Below the pieces are notes generated by a model. The model saw only the letters and a program-made list of their open reading frames with translations. It did no database searches and had not been told where the DNA came from. Source: Halohasta litchfieldiae (GTDB lineage: Archaea; Halobacteriota; Halobacteria; Halobacteriales; Haloferacaceae). From it: 64,000 bases of DNA. Both the position numbers and the translations under genes were made by a program. Location: NCBI RefSeq assembly GCF_002788215.1, contig NZ_CP024845.1:2914001-2978000 (forward strand), read 5' to 3'. This document shows positions 28,476 to 36,229 of this stretch, piece after piece (the first letter of the stretch is position 1; every line of letters starts with the position of its first letter).

Positions 28476-30077
28476 CTACCGCAGGAGAGACCGCATGGCC
28501 CGCTTGAGTCGACGCCCGGTTTGTTGAGCCACACACAGTCCCTCGACAGCCCACCCCAACGGAACCCACTCCGGCGGGGCCAGCGGGCCGACACGAGAGA
28601 CTGCAACTGTGCGGGCCTCCAGATAGCGTTTGATACCTTCTGGTCCGTGGCGTCGACCGAGTCCGGAGTCGCCGAACCCACCCATCGGCGCGTCGACAGC
28701 ACCCCACCCCACGGCAAACCCATCGTTGACACAGACGGTGCCGCAGTCGACCTGTCGGGCGACTCGCTGGCCCCGCTCTCGATTTGCGGTCCAAACGCTG
28801 GCGTTGAGTCCGTACGGCGAGTCGTTGGCGGCCTCGATTGCTGCCTCTGTGGACGGAACTGATGAGACCGAGACAACCGGGCCAAAGGTCTCCTCGCAGG
28901 CAACCGAGGCCTCGGGGTCGACATCGGTGAGGATCGTCGGCTCGTAGCAGTAGGGCGCGATGTCGGGCCGGTGTCGACCCCCAGTCTGGACTGTTGCACC
29001 TGACTCACGAGCGTCGTCGACGTGGCTCCGAACGCGGTCGAGCTGGTCGGCGTCGATCAGCGAGCCGACATCCGCCGCGTAATCGTAGCCCGTTCCGAGC
29101 GTGAGTTGACGGGTTTCGTCGACGAACGCATCGAGGAACGCGGTATAAATGGAGTCCGCGACGTAGATCCGCTCGGCAGCCAGACAGAGCTGCCCGGCGT
29201 TCGCAAAGCAACTCGCGGCCGCACCGCGGGCGGCCTCGGCGACATCGGCGTCATCGAGCACGAGGAAGGGGTTTTTGCCGCCGAGTTCGAGCGAGCAGTC
29301 GATCAGGTTCCGGCCAGCCTGCGCGGCGACCGTGCGTCCGGTTTTGGTGCCGCCGGTAAAGGCGATGTAGTCGACGTGATCGATCACCGCGGGACCGACC
29401 GTCGACCCCTCGCCGGTGACGATCTGCAGGACGTCCGCTGGCAGGCCTGCCTGCTCCAACAGGTCGGCGAGAAACAGCGTGGCGTACGGCGTCTTTTCAT
29501 CCGGTTTGAGGACGACACTGTTGCCCGCGACCAGCGCCGGAATCACGTCAGCCATTGCGAGGGTTACGGGATAGTTCCACGGCGAGATGACGCCCACGAC
29601 ACCGACCGGTTCGTAGGTGACTGTCGCCGCCGTAAGCAGTGGAATCCCGCCGGATCGAGGGTTATCGGCAACGGCGTCGGGTCCGCAGTCGACCGCCTGA
29701 TCACACGTCGACGGAATCGTAAACAGCTCCTCGACGGCGGTCCCTCGGGCCTTTCCGCTTTCGAGCTGGATGAGATCGAGTAGCTCCTCGCGGTGTTTGA
29801 TGACGAGGTCACTAAACCGGTCGATGACAGCAGCCCGCTTTTTGACCGGTGTCGCTGCCCACGCCGACTGAGCGTCACGAGCCACCTCAACGGCGGACGC
29901 GACATCGGCCCTGTCACACGCAGGCACCGATCCGATAGGGTCGGTCGTCGCTGGAGCCGTGACTGTAAGCGTCTCCGCAGACGCCGAGTCGACCCGGTCT
30001 GCGAGCGTCTCCAGTCGATCCGCCGTGAGAGCTGTATTTAAAAAGGGTGTCGACGAAGCGTCGGATGAGGCTGACAT
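28476..30077 (-). CDS. succinic semialdehyde dehydrogenase-like aldehyde dehydrogenase
   Basis: A 533-residue NAD(P)-dependent aldehyde dehydrogenase. The cofactor fold shows SPWNYPVTLAMADVIPALVAGNSVVLKPDEKTP and FTGGTKTGRTVAAQ; the general base glutamate is in SLELGGKNPF and the nucleophilic cysteine in NAGQLCLAAERIYV. The overall pattern is closest to succinate-semialdehyde dehydrogenases of actinobacterial and haloarchaeal type, but substrate choice cannot be proved from sequence. The C terminus (about 500-533) extends beyond the usual end with a hydrophobic then basic stretch (RRLKRAMRSLLR). A TTTAAA-rich start region encodes TPFLNTAL. Confidence 0.85.
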   Translation of the reverse strand: MSASSDASSTPFLNTALTADRLETLADRVDSASAETLTVTAPATTDPIGSVPACDRADVASAVEVARDAQSAWAATPVKKRAAVIDRFSDLVIKHREELLDLIQLESGKARGTAVEELFTIPSTCDQAVDCGPDAVADNPRSGGIPLLTAATVTYEPVGVVGVISPWNYPVTLAMADVIPALVAGNSVVLKPDEKTPYATLFLADLLEQAGLPADVLQIVTGEGSTVGPAVIDHVDYIAFTGGTKTGRTVAAQAGRNLIDCSLELGGKNPFLVLDDADVAEAARGAAASCFANAGQLCLAAERIYVADSIYTAFLDAFVDETRQLTLGTGYDYAADVGSLIDADQLDRVRSHVDDARESGATVQTGGRHRPDIAPYCYEPTILTDVDPEASVACEETFGPVVSVSSVPSTEAAIEAANDSPYGLNASVWTANRERGQRVARQVDCGTVCVNDGFAVGWGAVDAPMGGFGDSGLGRRHGPEGIKRYLEARTVAVSRVGPLAPPEWVPLGWAVEGLCVAQQTGRRLKRAMRSLLR

Positions 30078-30145
30078 CTATTTGCGTTAGTATCCGTGAT
30101 ATTGGCTGAAATAGTTATGGCTCAGGCGAAATACAGTAACAACTG

Positions 30146-30271
30146 TCATCCGGCATAGCTCAGATACCAGATAACTGCAATCCCGGTCACAAATATCAGG
30201 AGGGCGATCCCACCCAACAGGAACATCAAACCGAGTCCGGCCTCATGACTGGTGTCGTCAGTGTCACTCAT
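30146..30271 (-). CDS. 41-residue single-span membrane protein
   Basis: An ATG at 30271 opens MSDTDDTSHEAGLGLMFLLG and continues with a hydrophobic stretch to IWYLSYAG before TGA at 30146. Residues 13-38 make one membrane helix; the first 10 residues are acidic. It lies between the ThuA-like gene (75 bases upstream) and the aldehyde dehydrogenase gene (68 bases downstream) on the same strand. The clean acidic-then-hydrophobic composition suggests it is real, but function is unknown. Confidence 0.6.
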   Translation of the reverse strand: MSDTDDTSHEAGLGLMFLLGGIALLIFVTGIAVIWYLSYAG

Positions 30272-30346
30272 CAGTGGCGGTACGCAGGGTGTTCACTTAG
30301 ATCATACGCCAGTTCCACGGTTGGGGGCGACCACAGCGCTGAGCGA

Positions 30347-31087
30347 TCAGTGAACCGTTCGGTCGTCGCTCGTATCGATATCCTCCCGTGGCTCGTAGTT
30401 GCCGAACGTCGGCGTCGGTCCCTCGCCCGGCGCGGCCCAGTCGACGGCGTTGACCAACACCTGCTGGACGGCCTCATTGTGATAAACAGGATACGTTTCG
30501 TGGCCCGGCCGGAAGTAGAAGACACGACCGTTGCCACGACGATAACAACAGCCCGACCGGAACACCTCGCCACCCTCGAACCACGAGTTGAACACGAGCG
30601 TGTCTGGAGCCGGGATATCGAACCGCTCGCCGTACATCTCGGCGTCGTCGACCTCGATGTATTCGTCAATGCCATCGGCAATCGGATGGCTCGGCTCGAC
30701 AACCCAGAGTCGTTCCTTTTCGGCGGCTTCCCGCCATTTGAGTGAGCAGGAGGTCCCCATCAGTTGCTTGAAAATCTTCGAATAGTGGCCCGAATGGAGA
30801 ACGAGCAGCCCCATCCCATCGAGGACATGCTGGTGAACGCGGTCGACGATCTCGTCGCGGACCTCGTCGTGGGCCGCATGGCCCCACCATGTAAGGACGT
30901 CAGTTTCGGCCAAGACCTCCTCAGTCAGCCCGTGTTCGGGTTCGTCGAGGGTTGCAGTTTGGGTGTCGAAGCCAGCCGAATCGAGCGTGTCGGCGATGAC
31001 AGAATGGATGCCATCGGGGTAAATTTCGGCGACGACGTCGCTCTCACGTTCGTGGCGGTACTCGTTCCAGACGGTGACGTTGGTCAT
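30347..31087 (-). CDS. ThuA-like (trehalose utilisation) domain protein
   Basis: A 246-residue protein of the ThuA family, a class I glutamine amidotransferase-like fold. It opens [19 protein letters not shown] and shows [45 protein letters not shown], then [30 protein letters not shown] and [24 protein letters not shown]. Bacterial ThuA is linked to trehalose or related sugar catabolism; the archaeal substrate is unknown. The start at 31087 was chosen over eight more upstream codons because the family begins there. It is divergent from the stress-protein gene with a strong TATA box between. Confidence 0.85.
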   Translation of the reverse strand: MTNVTVWNEYRHERESDVVAEIYPDGIHSVIADTLDSAGFDTQTATLDEPEHGLTEEVLAETDVLTWWGHAAHDEVRDEIVDRVHQHVLDGMGLLVLHSGHYSKIFKQLMGTSCSLKWREAAEKERLWVVEPSHPIADGIDEYIEVDDAEMYGERFDIPAPDTLVFNSWFEGGEVFRSGCCYRRGNGRVFYFRPGHETYPVYHNEAVQQVLVNAVDWAAPGEGPTPTFGNYEPREDIDTSDDRTVH

Positions 31088-31170
31088 ACGCCGTCGACGG
31101 GGCCACTCCACAAGAGTGGTTGTGTCGACGTGGCTAGTGGTTCGCTCCGGCGACCCTCATTAGGCACACA

Positions 31171-31182
31171 CTATATAAAAGG
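31171..31182 (+). promoter_or_regulatory. strong TATA element between ThuA-like and stress-protein genes
   Basis: CTATATAAAAGG is a near-ideal archaeal TATA box. It lies about 90 bases before the stress-protein ATG at 31266, so if it drives that gene the mRNA has a leader of roughly 60-70 bases, longer than most here. A weaker AAATACAGC at about 31205 could be a second promoter. Confidence 0.5.
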
Positions 31183-31265
31183 CCGAACAGTCACTGGGAG
31201 GGCAAAATACAGCTATACCGCAGGTGGTCGTAGACAACAGTGTTCGACCACGTCGAGCCGATAGC

Positions 31266-31700
31266 ATGCCACAATCATTCGTTGAAGTGAACGTCCTGCT
31301 TCCAATTGCCGACGAGGAGGACGCCCACAACACCTGTGAAGCAGTCGTCCCGTATCTGGCAGGGAAAGACTGTCGAGTGTTCGTGATTCACGTCGTCAAA
31401 CACAAGAAACACAAAGTCGACACCGACGCCATCGAAGCCCGTGCCGAAACCGTCTTCGAGTACGCAAGCGGCTGTTTCGACGCCGTCGGCATTCCGGTGA
31501 CGGGCGAAGTGTGGTACGGCACGGATGTCAGCGAGACGATTCTCAATGCAGCCGCAGAACACGCTGCCGATTCGATCATTCTCACGCCGCGCAAGAAATC
31601 AGTCTGGCGGCGGCTCATCTCGGAGAACGTCATCGGACAACTCGCGAGAAGCGTCGACCAGCCGCTGATCATCGTTCCGACGACCGAAGACGATTCGTGA
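31266..31700 (+). CDS. universal stress protein-like, without the usual ATP motif
   Basis: A 144-residue UspA-fold protein starting MPQSFVEVNVLLPIADEEDA. The second half (GEVWYGTDVSETILNAAAEHAADSIILTPRKKSVWRRLISENVIGQLARSVDQPLIIVP) follows the family, but where ATP-binding members have GxxGx9G(S/T) this one has TPRKKSVWRRLISENVIG. It is therefore probably of the type that does not bind ATP. Compare the canonical protein at 51296-51712. The start at 31266 leaves 14 other codons upstream in frame that look non-coding. Confidence 0.85.
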   Translation: MPQSFVEVNVLLPIADEEDAHNTCEAVVPYLAGKDCRVFVIHVVKHKKHKVDTDAIEARAETVFEYASGCFDAVGIPVTGEVWYGTDVSETILNAAAEHAADSIILTPRKKSVWRRLISENVIGQLARSVDQPLIIVPTTEDDS

Positions 31701-31748
31701 CGACCGAAGGCGACGACTAACCGGTCGGGACGACATGGTAGTCGCTGT

Positions 31749-32810
31749 TTACTCGGTGTCGAGGCCTGCCTCAGCGAACGTCGACATCTCGGTGTGGGCC
31801 GTACATGCTGCCCGGTAGACGCTCACGGCGACCGCCGCGCCAGTTCCCTCGCCGAGTCGCATTCCGTAGTCGAAACACGACTCCAAACCGAGGGCATCTA
31901 ACTGGGCCTCGTGGCCGGGTTCGACCGAAGCATGCGATGGGAGTAGATAGTCGACCACCCTCGGTTCGATTGCGGCTGCCACGAGGGCCGCCGCCCCGGC
32001 GATGAACCCGTCGACGACTACCGGCGTCCGGCGGCTGGCGGTCTCCAAGGTGACGCCGACGAGACCAGCGATTTCGAACCCACCGACCGACCGGACGACG
32101 TCGACCGGATCTGTCGGATCGGGAGTTGTTGTCTCGATGGCCTGCTCGATCACGTCGACCTTCTGGGCTCTGGTCTCCTCGTCAATCCCGGTTCCATGAC
32201 CCGTAACCGCCGCAACCTCGTTGTCAGTTAGCAGGGCAGTGATGGCTGCACTCGACGTCGTGTTGCCGATTCCCATCTCGCCGAGCCCGATGAGGTTCGC
32301 CTCGGCGGCCTGCTCGCTGACGACCGAGCGGCCTGCTGCGATAGCGGCCAGTGCTTGCTCGCGGCTCATTGCAGGCCCGGCTGCCATGTTGGCAGTCCCA
32401 TCGGTGATGTGGTGGTCGACGACCGCCGGCGGAACCTCGCCCGCGACACCCATGTCGACAATGACGTTCCGGATGTCTGCGGCCCCACACAGCGCACTGA
32501 CTGCTGCGCCGCCCTCGCAGAAATTTGCGACCATCGCCGCTGTGATCGACTGGGGGTAGGCACTGACACCCTCTGCCGTCACACCGTGGTCGGCAGCCAT
32601 CGTGACGACGGCCGCGGGGTCGACCGTTGGTTCGGTGGTCGACTGCATGGCCGCGATGTCGGCGGCCATCGTCTCCAGTCGACCGAGGCTGCCTGGCGGT
32701 TTCGTGAGGTTGGCCTGTCGGTCGACCGCGGCCTCGCGGGCCTCGCTGTCCAGCGGCGGAATCGTCACGTCGAGAATGGCGGTCGTGGTGTGGCCGGGGG
32801 TGCCGCTCAT
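31749..32810 (-). CDS. cobT: nicotinate-nucleotide--dimethylbenzimidazole phosphoribosyltransferase
   Basis: A 353-residue CobT, which makes alpha-ribazole phosphate for the lower ligand of cobamides. Markers are KPPGSLGRLETMAADIAAMQ, VTMAADHGVTAEGVSAYPQSITAAMV, GIGNTTSSAAI and the C-terminal MRLGEGTGAAVAVSVYRAA, whose glutamate is the likely catalytic base. The start at 32810 overlaps the upstream gene by four bases (ATGA). No other cobamide genes are in the window, so the base attached here is not known. Confidence 0.93.
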   Translation of the reverse strand: MSGTPGHTTTAILDVTIPPLDSEAREAAVDRQANLTKPPGSLGRLETMAADIAAMQSTTEPTVDPAAVVTMAADHGVTAEGVSAYPQSITAAMVANFCEGGAAVSALCGAADIRNVIVDMGVAGEVPPAVVDHHITDGTANMAAGPAMSREQALAAIAAGRSVVSEQAAEANLIGLGEMGIGNTTSSAAITALLTDNEVAAVTGHGTGIDEETRAQKVDVIEQAIETTTPDPTDPVDVVRSVGGFEIAGLVGVTLETASRRTPVVVDGFIAGAAALVAAAIEPRVVDYLLPSHASVEPGHEAQLDALGLESCFDYGMRLGEGTGAAVAVSVYRAACTAHTEMSTFAEAGLDTE

Positions 32811-33268
32811 TCGCTGAAATCCGGCAGGTCGTCGGGAGCCTCGTACTCCGTCTCCCAATCGATGTACGATTCGAGAAGTACGTCGCAGACCTCTTGGCCG
32901 AGTTCGGTCAGGCTCGCGTTGATCGAGGAGATCGTCGACCAGCTTTCGAGTTCGGGGTGAATATCTCGCTCCTTCCAGTCTTCGGGGAGGCCGGGGGCGT
33001 GGTAGCCGACACGCTCGGCGAACGAATCCCAGAAGAAATCGAACCGGGAAAGCAGCTCCAAATCGAGGACGATCCGATAGGATTCCTCGGTGAGTTTTGT
33101 CTCTGCGGCCCAGTCGCTGAAGGCATCTTCCCACGCGCCCTCTTGGAGGAAGGCTTCGATTTCGGCCCGTTTGTAATCGGTGTCGCCAACCACCTCGGCG
33201 TCGTCGTACTCATTGGGGTCGACCGCGTCGAGTTCGGGGGGTTCCGGGACGTCGACGTCTAAGCTCAT
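32807..33268 (-). CDS. acidic protein of unknown function coupled to cobT
   Basis: A 153-residue soluble protein starting MSLDVDVPEPPELDAVDPNEYDD. It is helical and acidic, with EAFLQEGAWEDAFSDWAAETKLTEESYRIVLDLELLSRFDFFWDSFAERVGYHAPGLPEDWKERDIHPEL as its most conserved-looking part. Its stop overlaps the cobT start, so the two are translated together; a link to cobamide metabolism is an inference from position only. I do not recognise a family. Confidence 0.68.
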   Translation of the reverse strand: MSLDVDVPEPPELDAVDPNEYDDAEVVGDTDYKRAEIEAFLQEGAWEDAFSDWAAETKLTEESYRIVLDLELLSRFDFFWDSFAERVGYHAPGLPEDWKERDIHPELESWSTISSINASLTELGQEVCDVLLESYIDWETEYEAPDDLPDFSE

Positions 33269-33358
33269 ACCCCAACTCACCGCGCTGGTTGAATAACCGT
33301 ATCGGCTTCCCGAATCGAGAGTGGAGAACAACGGTCGATCTCTGTAAGGTCGATGGCG

Positions 33359-33817
33359 CTACTGATTCTCGGCCGAACCGTCGTCGCCGCGCGGTTCTCC
33401 GAGGAGTCCGTACCGAGTTCGGTACAGCAGTCGACCGAGACACGCGCCGAGTTGATGACTGAACGTCGACTCCGGTGATCGACTGACGATGCGCCGATGG
33501 ACCGCGATCTGTGCGACGGCTACGACCAACTGTGTTCGCCGTGACTGTTGAATTCCCCACAGATCAGCATCGTAAAGCAACTCGTAGAGTACTGAGTGGA
33601 CGAACCCGATACTGAGATACGTCGGTGAAAGTCTGGCGGTCAACCCACTCTTAGAGGCCCCCGCCCACATCGCCGTCATTGGGCTGTCCTCAGGTGTCAG
33701 ATCCTCGCGGTCGACATCGGCATACTGGTTCCCTTTGTATCGAAATACGACGAAAAACAGCAGTTGGATCGCGCTCATCAGCCACTTATATCGCGCATCA
33801 GTTCGCCGAGAACTCAT
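33359..33817 (-). CDS. uncertain protein of unknown function
   Basis: A possible 152-residue protein from ATG 33817 (MSSRRTDARYKWLMSAIQLLFFVV). One hydrophobic segment is near residues 14-26; the rest is Arg-rich (SRRTQLVVAVAQIAVHRRIV), unlike the acidic proteins around it. The stretch is less GC-rich than neighbouring genes. It follows directly the region with the purQ fragment, so it may belong to a small disturbed block. It could be a fast-changing gene or a chance frame. Confidence 0.38.
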   Translation of the reverse strand: MSSRRTDARYKWLMSAIQLLFFVVFRYKGNQYADVDREDLTPEDSPMTAMWAGASKSGLTARLSPTYLSIGFVHSVLYELLYDADLWGIQQSRRTQLVVAVAQIAVHRRIVSRSPESTFSHQLGACLGRLLYRTRYGLLGEPRGDDGSAENQ

Positions 33818-33891
33818 ACGATCTGTATCGGAAACGACAACTAAATGGTTTCCCCGAAAGTATAGGATTGGATGAAATGTCAGTGAAATGT

Positions 33892-33960
33892 TTAGTCGGT
33901 CACGTTCCACTCGGCGTCACAGTATCGGAACCGTACTCGATCCTCGGATTCGATGTCCAG
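33892..33960 (-). pseudogene. fragment of purQ
   Basis: Read on the minus strand, 33892-33960 gives DIESEDRVRFRYCDAEWNVTD and then TAA. PurQ in this window reads TLDSEDRVLFRYCDAEGNVTD at the matching place. At DNA level 33895-33953 and 35276-35334 agree at 51 of 59 bases by hand alignment with no gap. The match ends abruptly on both sides, so this is a short displaced piece, not a second gene. It lies directly behind the stop of the FilR1-type regulator. Confidence 0.75.
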
Positions 33961-33990
33961 TACCGCGCCGCCGTACTCTCGGATTGGCCC

Positions 33991-34788
33991 TCACTGGTCG
34001 ACAACAGTTTCGACGACCGAGTCAGCCAGTGGTTCCGACGAGTCTTGGAACTCCGCATAGGTCCGTTCGGCCCACGTGACTGCCGCCGGTGTGTTGTTTA
34101 TCATGACGCCTTTGACGCCGTTGTCGGCGTGGACCGTGATCCCTGCATGGGTCTCTTTGGGAGTAGTGGCGATCCAGAGCGATTCGGGAACCGGCTGGTC
34201 GGTGATCCGCAGTTCGACACGGTCGTACGACAGCAGCGTCGACATCGCCTGCGGTTTGAGTTCGAGCGCCGATTTGGCCAGTTGATGAGTGGTAATGATT
34301 TCGACATCGAGTCCCGCCTCTCGGACCTCTTCGAGGAGAATCTCCGGATAGGAGCTAAGCATGGCCGCGGCCAGCCCACGCAGTTGGCTCGCATCCCCCA
34401 CGATCCGTGTACTCGGCTCTAAGGCCAGCTCCGGAACCTGTGGATCAGCGACTGACACGTCGAGCCCGTCGAGAAACCCAATCCCGATATCCAGTTCGGA
34501 GTCGTTGATGAGAGCGGTTGCGTCCGAGAGGGCGCTCGTCCGAGTGACGTAGTCACTGTAGACCGACAAAGCGGTGGCACCGGTCTTCGTCACCCGATAG
34601 CGGCCCTTTCCGGCTGGTTCTACACAGTCATGATCGCGGAAGGCCGTGATCGCCCTATCAATAGTCGACCGGGATTTGTCGACCGCAGCAACCAACTCCG
34701 GTTTTGTCCGCGGCCCCTCCGAGAGTGCTTCCAACACGTAGCGTCGCTTGCCGAGCTGATCGCGCAGATCGGCAGCCTGCTGTGACAT
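33991..34788 (-). CDS. FilR1-type winged-helix transcription regulator
   Basis: A 265-residue regulator. Residues about 8-75 are a winged helix (KRRYVLEALSEGPRTKPELVAAVDKSRSTIDRAITAFRDHDCVEPAGKGRYRVTKTG). The remaining 190 residues match the C-terminal domain first known from methanogen FilR1 (formerly DUF1724), here starting around LINDSELDIGIGFLDGLDVSVADPQVPELAL. This domain is thought to sense a ligand or partner protein. It is transcribed away from the purine genes, with a 334-base gap upstream. Targets are unknown. The stop is followed within 30 bases by the purQ fragment. Confidence 0.85.
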   Translation of the reverse strand: MSQQAADLRDQLGKRRYVLEALSEGPRTKPELVAAVDKSRSTIDRAITAFRDHDCVEPAGKGRYRVTKTGATALSVYSDYVTRTSALSDATALINDSELDIGIGFLDGLDVSVADPQVPELALEPSTRIVGDASQLRGLAAAMLSSYPEILLEEVREAGLDVEIITTHQLAKSALELKPQAMSTLLSYDRVELRITDQPVPESLWIATTPKETHAGITVHADNGVKGVMINNTPAAVTWAERTYAEFQDSSEPLADSVVETVVDQ

Positions 34789-35078
34789 CTATCGAAGACT
34801 CTGTCCTGCAATAATGAAGTATCTATCGTTGGCTGTGAACGAATCGTGGCCGTGAACAGCACGATCTCGGTCCCGAAACGAGCGACACGATGCCGCGTGG
34901 CGGTGGGACAACGAGCCACAAAAACCGCTTGGAGGGGGACTAGGGGCCACTTCAGTAGTTACACCGCACCTGTATATTGTCACTGGTCGGTTTTCTCATC
35001 AGATGCTGAATATCCTCTCAAAGGGTAGAAACGGGCAGCAAGTAAAATCCGACGACTGTTAATTGAGTCTGTTACAAT
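34789..35078. other. intergenic region with possible RNA structure, no gene seen
   Basis: No gene is supported between the FilR1-type regulator and purQ. Around 34890-34960 the plus strand can pair GTGGC with GCCAC, or alternatively GCGGT with ACCGC, then reads a G-rich GGAGGGGGACTAGGGGCC. Such competing stems could be part of a small RNA, but there is no clear promoter and termination signal. The regulator's promoter should lie near 34815-34830, where GCAATAATGAAG is AT-rich. Confidence 0.4.
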
Positions 35079-35127
35079 GAGTTCCGTACTGGAACTCCCT
35101 GAGGAGCTGCGTCGGAACCGACTCAGG
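35079..35127 (-). terminator. nested inverted repeats at the 3' end of purQ
   Basis: Three inverted repeats are packed here: GAGTTCC/GGAACTC around five bases (35079-35097), CCTGAG/CTCAGG (35098-35127) enclosing GTCGG-AA-CCGAC (35111-35122). The last two touch the purQ stop at 35123. On the minus strand they form successive hairpins after the stop codon and probably mark the message end or protect it. A binding site is the alternative. Confidence 0.45.
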
Positions 35128-35800
35128 CGCGGAAGCCAGTCAACACGTCTTCGCCATCTGTGCCGCCAACATCCGGCAGTGTCGCCCGTTCAGGGTGGGG
35201 CATCAGCACTGCAACCGAGGACCGGTCGCCGAGGATACCGGCGACGTTGCCGGTCGACCCGTTGGGATTGGCTTCGTCGGTCACGTTCCCCTCGGCATCA
35301 CAGTAGCGGAACAGCACGCGGTCCTCGGAGTCGAGTGTCTCGTAGCGCTCGTCGGTGATTTCGAAGCGACCCTCACCGTGGGCAATTGGCACCTCGATCA
35401 CATCACCCGCTTCAAATTCCTCGGTCCACGGCGTGTCGGCGTTTTCCACGCGAAGGAAGACGTGTTCACACTGGAAGCGTGCACTCTTGTTGGTCGTGAA
35501 CGCGCCATCGGTGAGACCGGATTCGGAGCCGACCTGTGCGCCGTTGCAGACGCCGAGGACGGGGATGCCCTCGGCGGCTGTCTCACGGACCTCGTTCATG
35601 ATCGGCGAGCGGGCAGCCATCGCCCCGGCGCGGAGATAGTCGCCGTAGGAGAAGCCACCGGGGAGCATGATTCCCGTCGTGTCTTCGGGGAGCCCGTCCT
35701 CGTGCCAGATGCGTTCGGCCTCGATGTCGAGATACTCCAGTGCCCGGACCGCATCCCGGTCGCAGTTCGAGCCGCCGAACTGGATCACCGCGACCGTCAT
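35123..35800 (-). CDS. purQ: phosphoribosylformylglycinamidine synthase subunit PurQ
   Basis: A 225-residue glutaminase subunit of FGAM synthase, the fourth step of purine synthesis. The amidotransferase triad is present: Cys in GIPVLGVCNGAQVG, and His and Glu in VLMPHPERA. It opens MTVAVIQFGGSNCDRDAVRAL and is of normal length for the three-subunit form. It overlaps purS by four bases (ATGA). A 59-base piece of this gene recurs at 33895-33953. The large subunit purL is not in the window. Confidence 0.97.
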   Translation of the reverse strand: MTVAVIQFGGSNCDRDAVRALEYLDIEAERIWHEDGLPEDTTGIMLPGGFSYGDYLRAGAMAARSPIMNEVRETAAEGIPVLGVCNGAQVGSESGLTDGAFTTNKSARFQCEHVFLRVENADTPWTEEFEAGDVIEVPIAHGEGRFEITDERYETLDSEDRVLFRYCDAEGNVTDEANPNGSTGNVAGILGDRSSVAVLMPHPERATLPDVGGTDGEDVLTGFRA

Positions 35801-36060
35801 TGGGCGTCGTCGGCCTCCACAACCGACACGTCGTAGTCGTGGATCGTGGGATTGGCCAGCAGGCGCTCGGCCATCTCGTCGGCACGCTGTTCGGCCGCTG
35901 CGGTGTCGTCGGCTTCGAGGTCGACCTCGTAGTGGTCGGCCGAGCGGAGCGCCGAGAGTTCAAAGCCGAGTCGCTGGAGGGCCTGTTTGGTCGTCTCAGC
36001 TTCGGGGTCAAGCACGCCGTGTTTCAACCGAACAGTCACTGTCGCGGTGTAGGCAGTCAT
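35797..36060 (-). CDS. purS: phosphoribosylformylglycinamidine synthase subunit PurS
   Basis: An 87-residue subunit that bridges PurQ and PurL. It opens MTAYTATVTVRLKHGVLDPEAETTKQALQRLGF, the family signature, and ends in the acidic VSVVEADDAQ. The start at 36060 was chosen for this signature; the longer frame upstream is non-coding in appearance. It is the first gene of a purS-purQ operon coupled by ATGA, divergent from purU. Confidence 0.95.
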   Translation of the reverse strand: MTAYTATVTVRLKHGVLDPEAETTKQALQRLGFELSALRSADHYEVDLEADDTAAAEQRADEMAERLLANPTIHDYDVSVVEADDAQ

Positions 36061-36229
36061 AGCTGAGACTGCGTGAGCGTGGTCAAAAGCTCTTTTGGAA
36101 CGCCCTGTTAGGGCACGTTCGTGGATATCTCTCTGGTTTGTGGACCACTCGCAGGATGGACACGTTTTTGACGCCGCGAGGCTATCGCCCGGTAATGACC
36201 GCACTCGATAGCAGCGCGGAGGTGGCCCG

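Noticed and set aside
33838-33910. Upstream extension of the unknown gene at 33359-33817 to ATG 33910
   Set aside because: The extension overlaps the purQ fragment and reads it in another frame, so the shorter start is more likely.
35077-35358. Plus-strand frame starting MSSVLELPEELRRNRLRRG
   Set aside because: It is antisense to purQ for most of its length and its opening is the inverted-repeat cluster.
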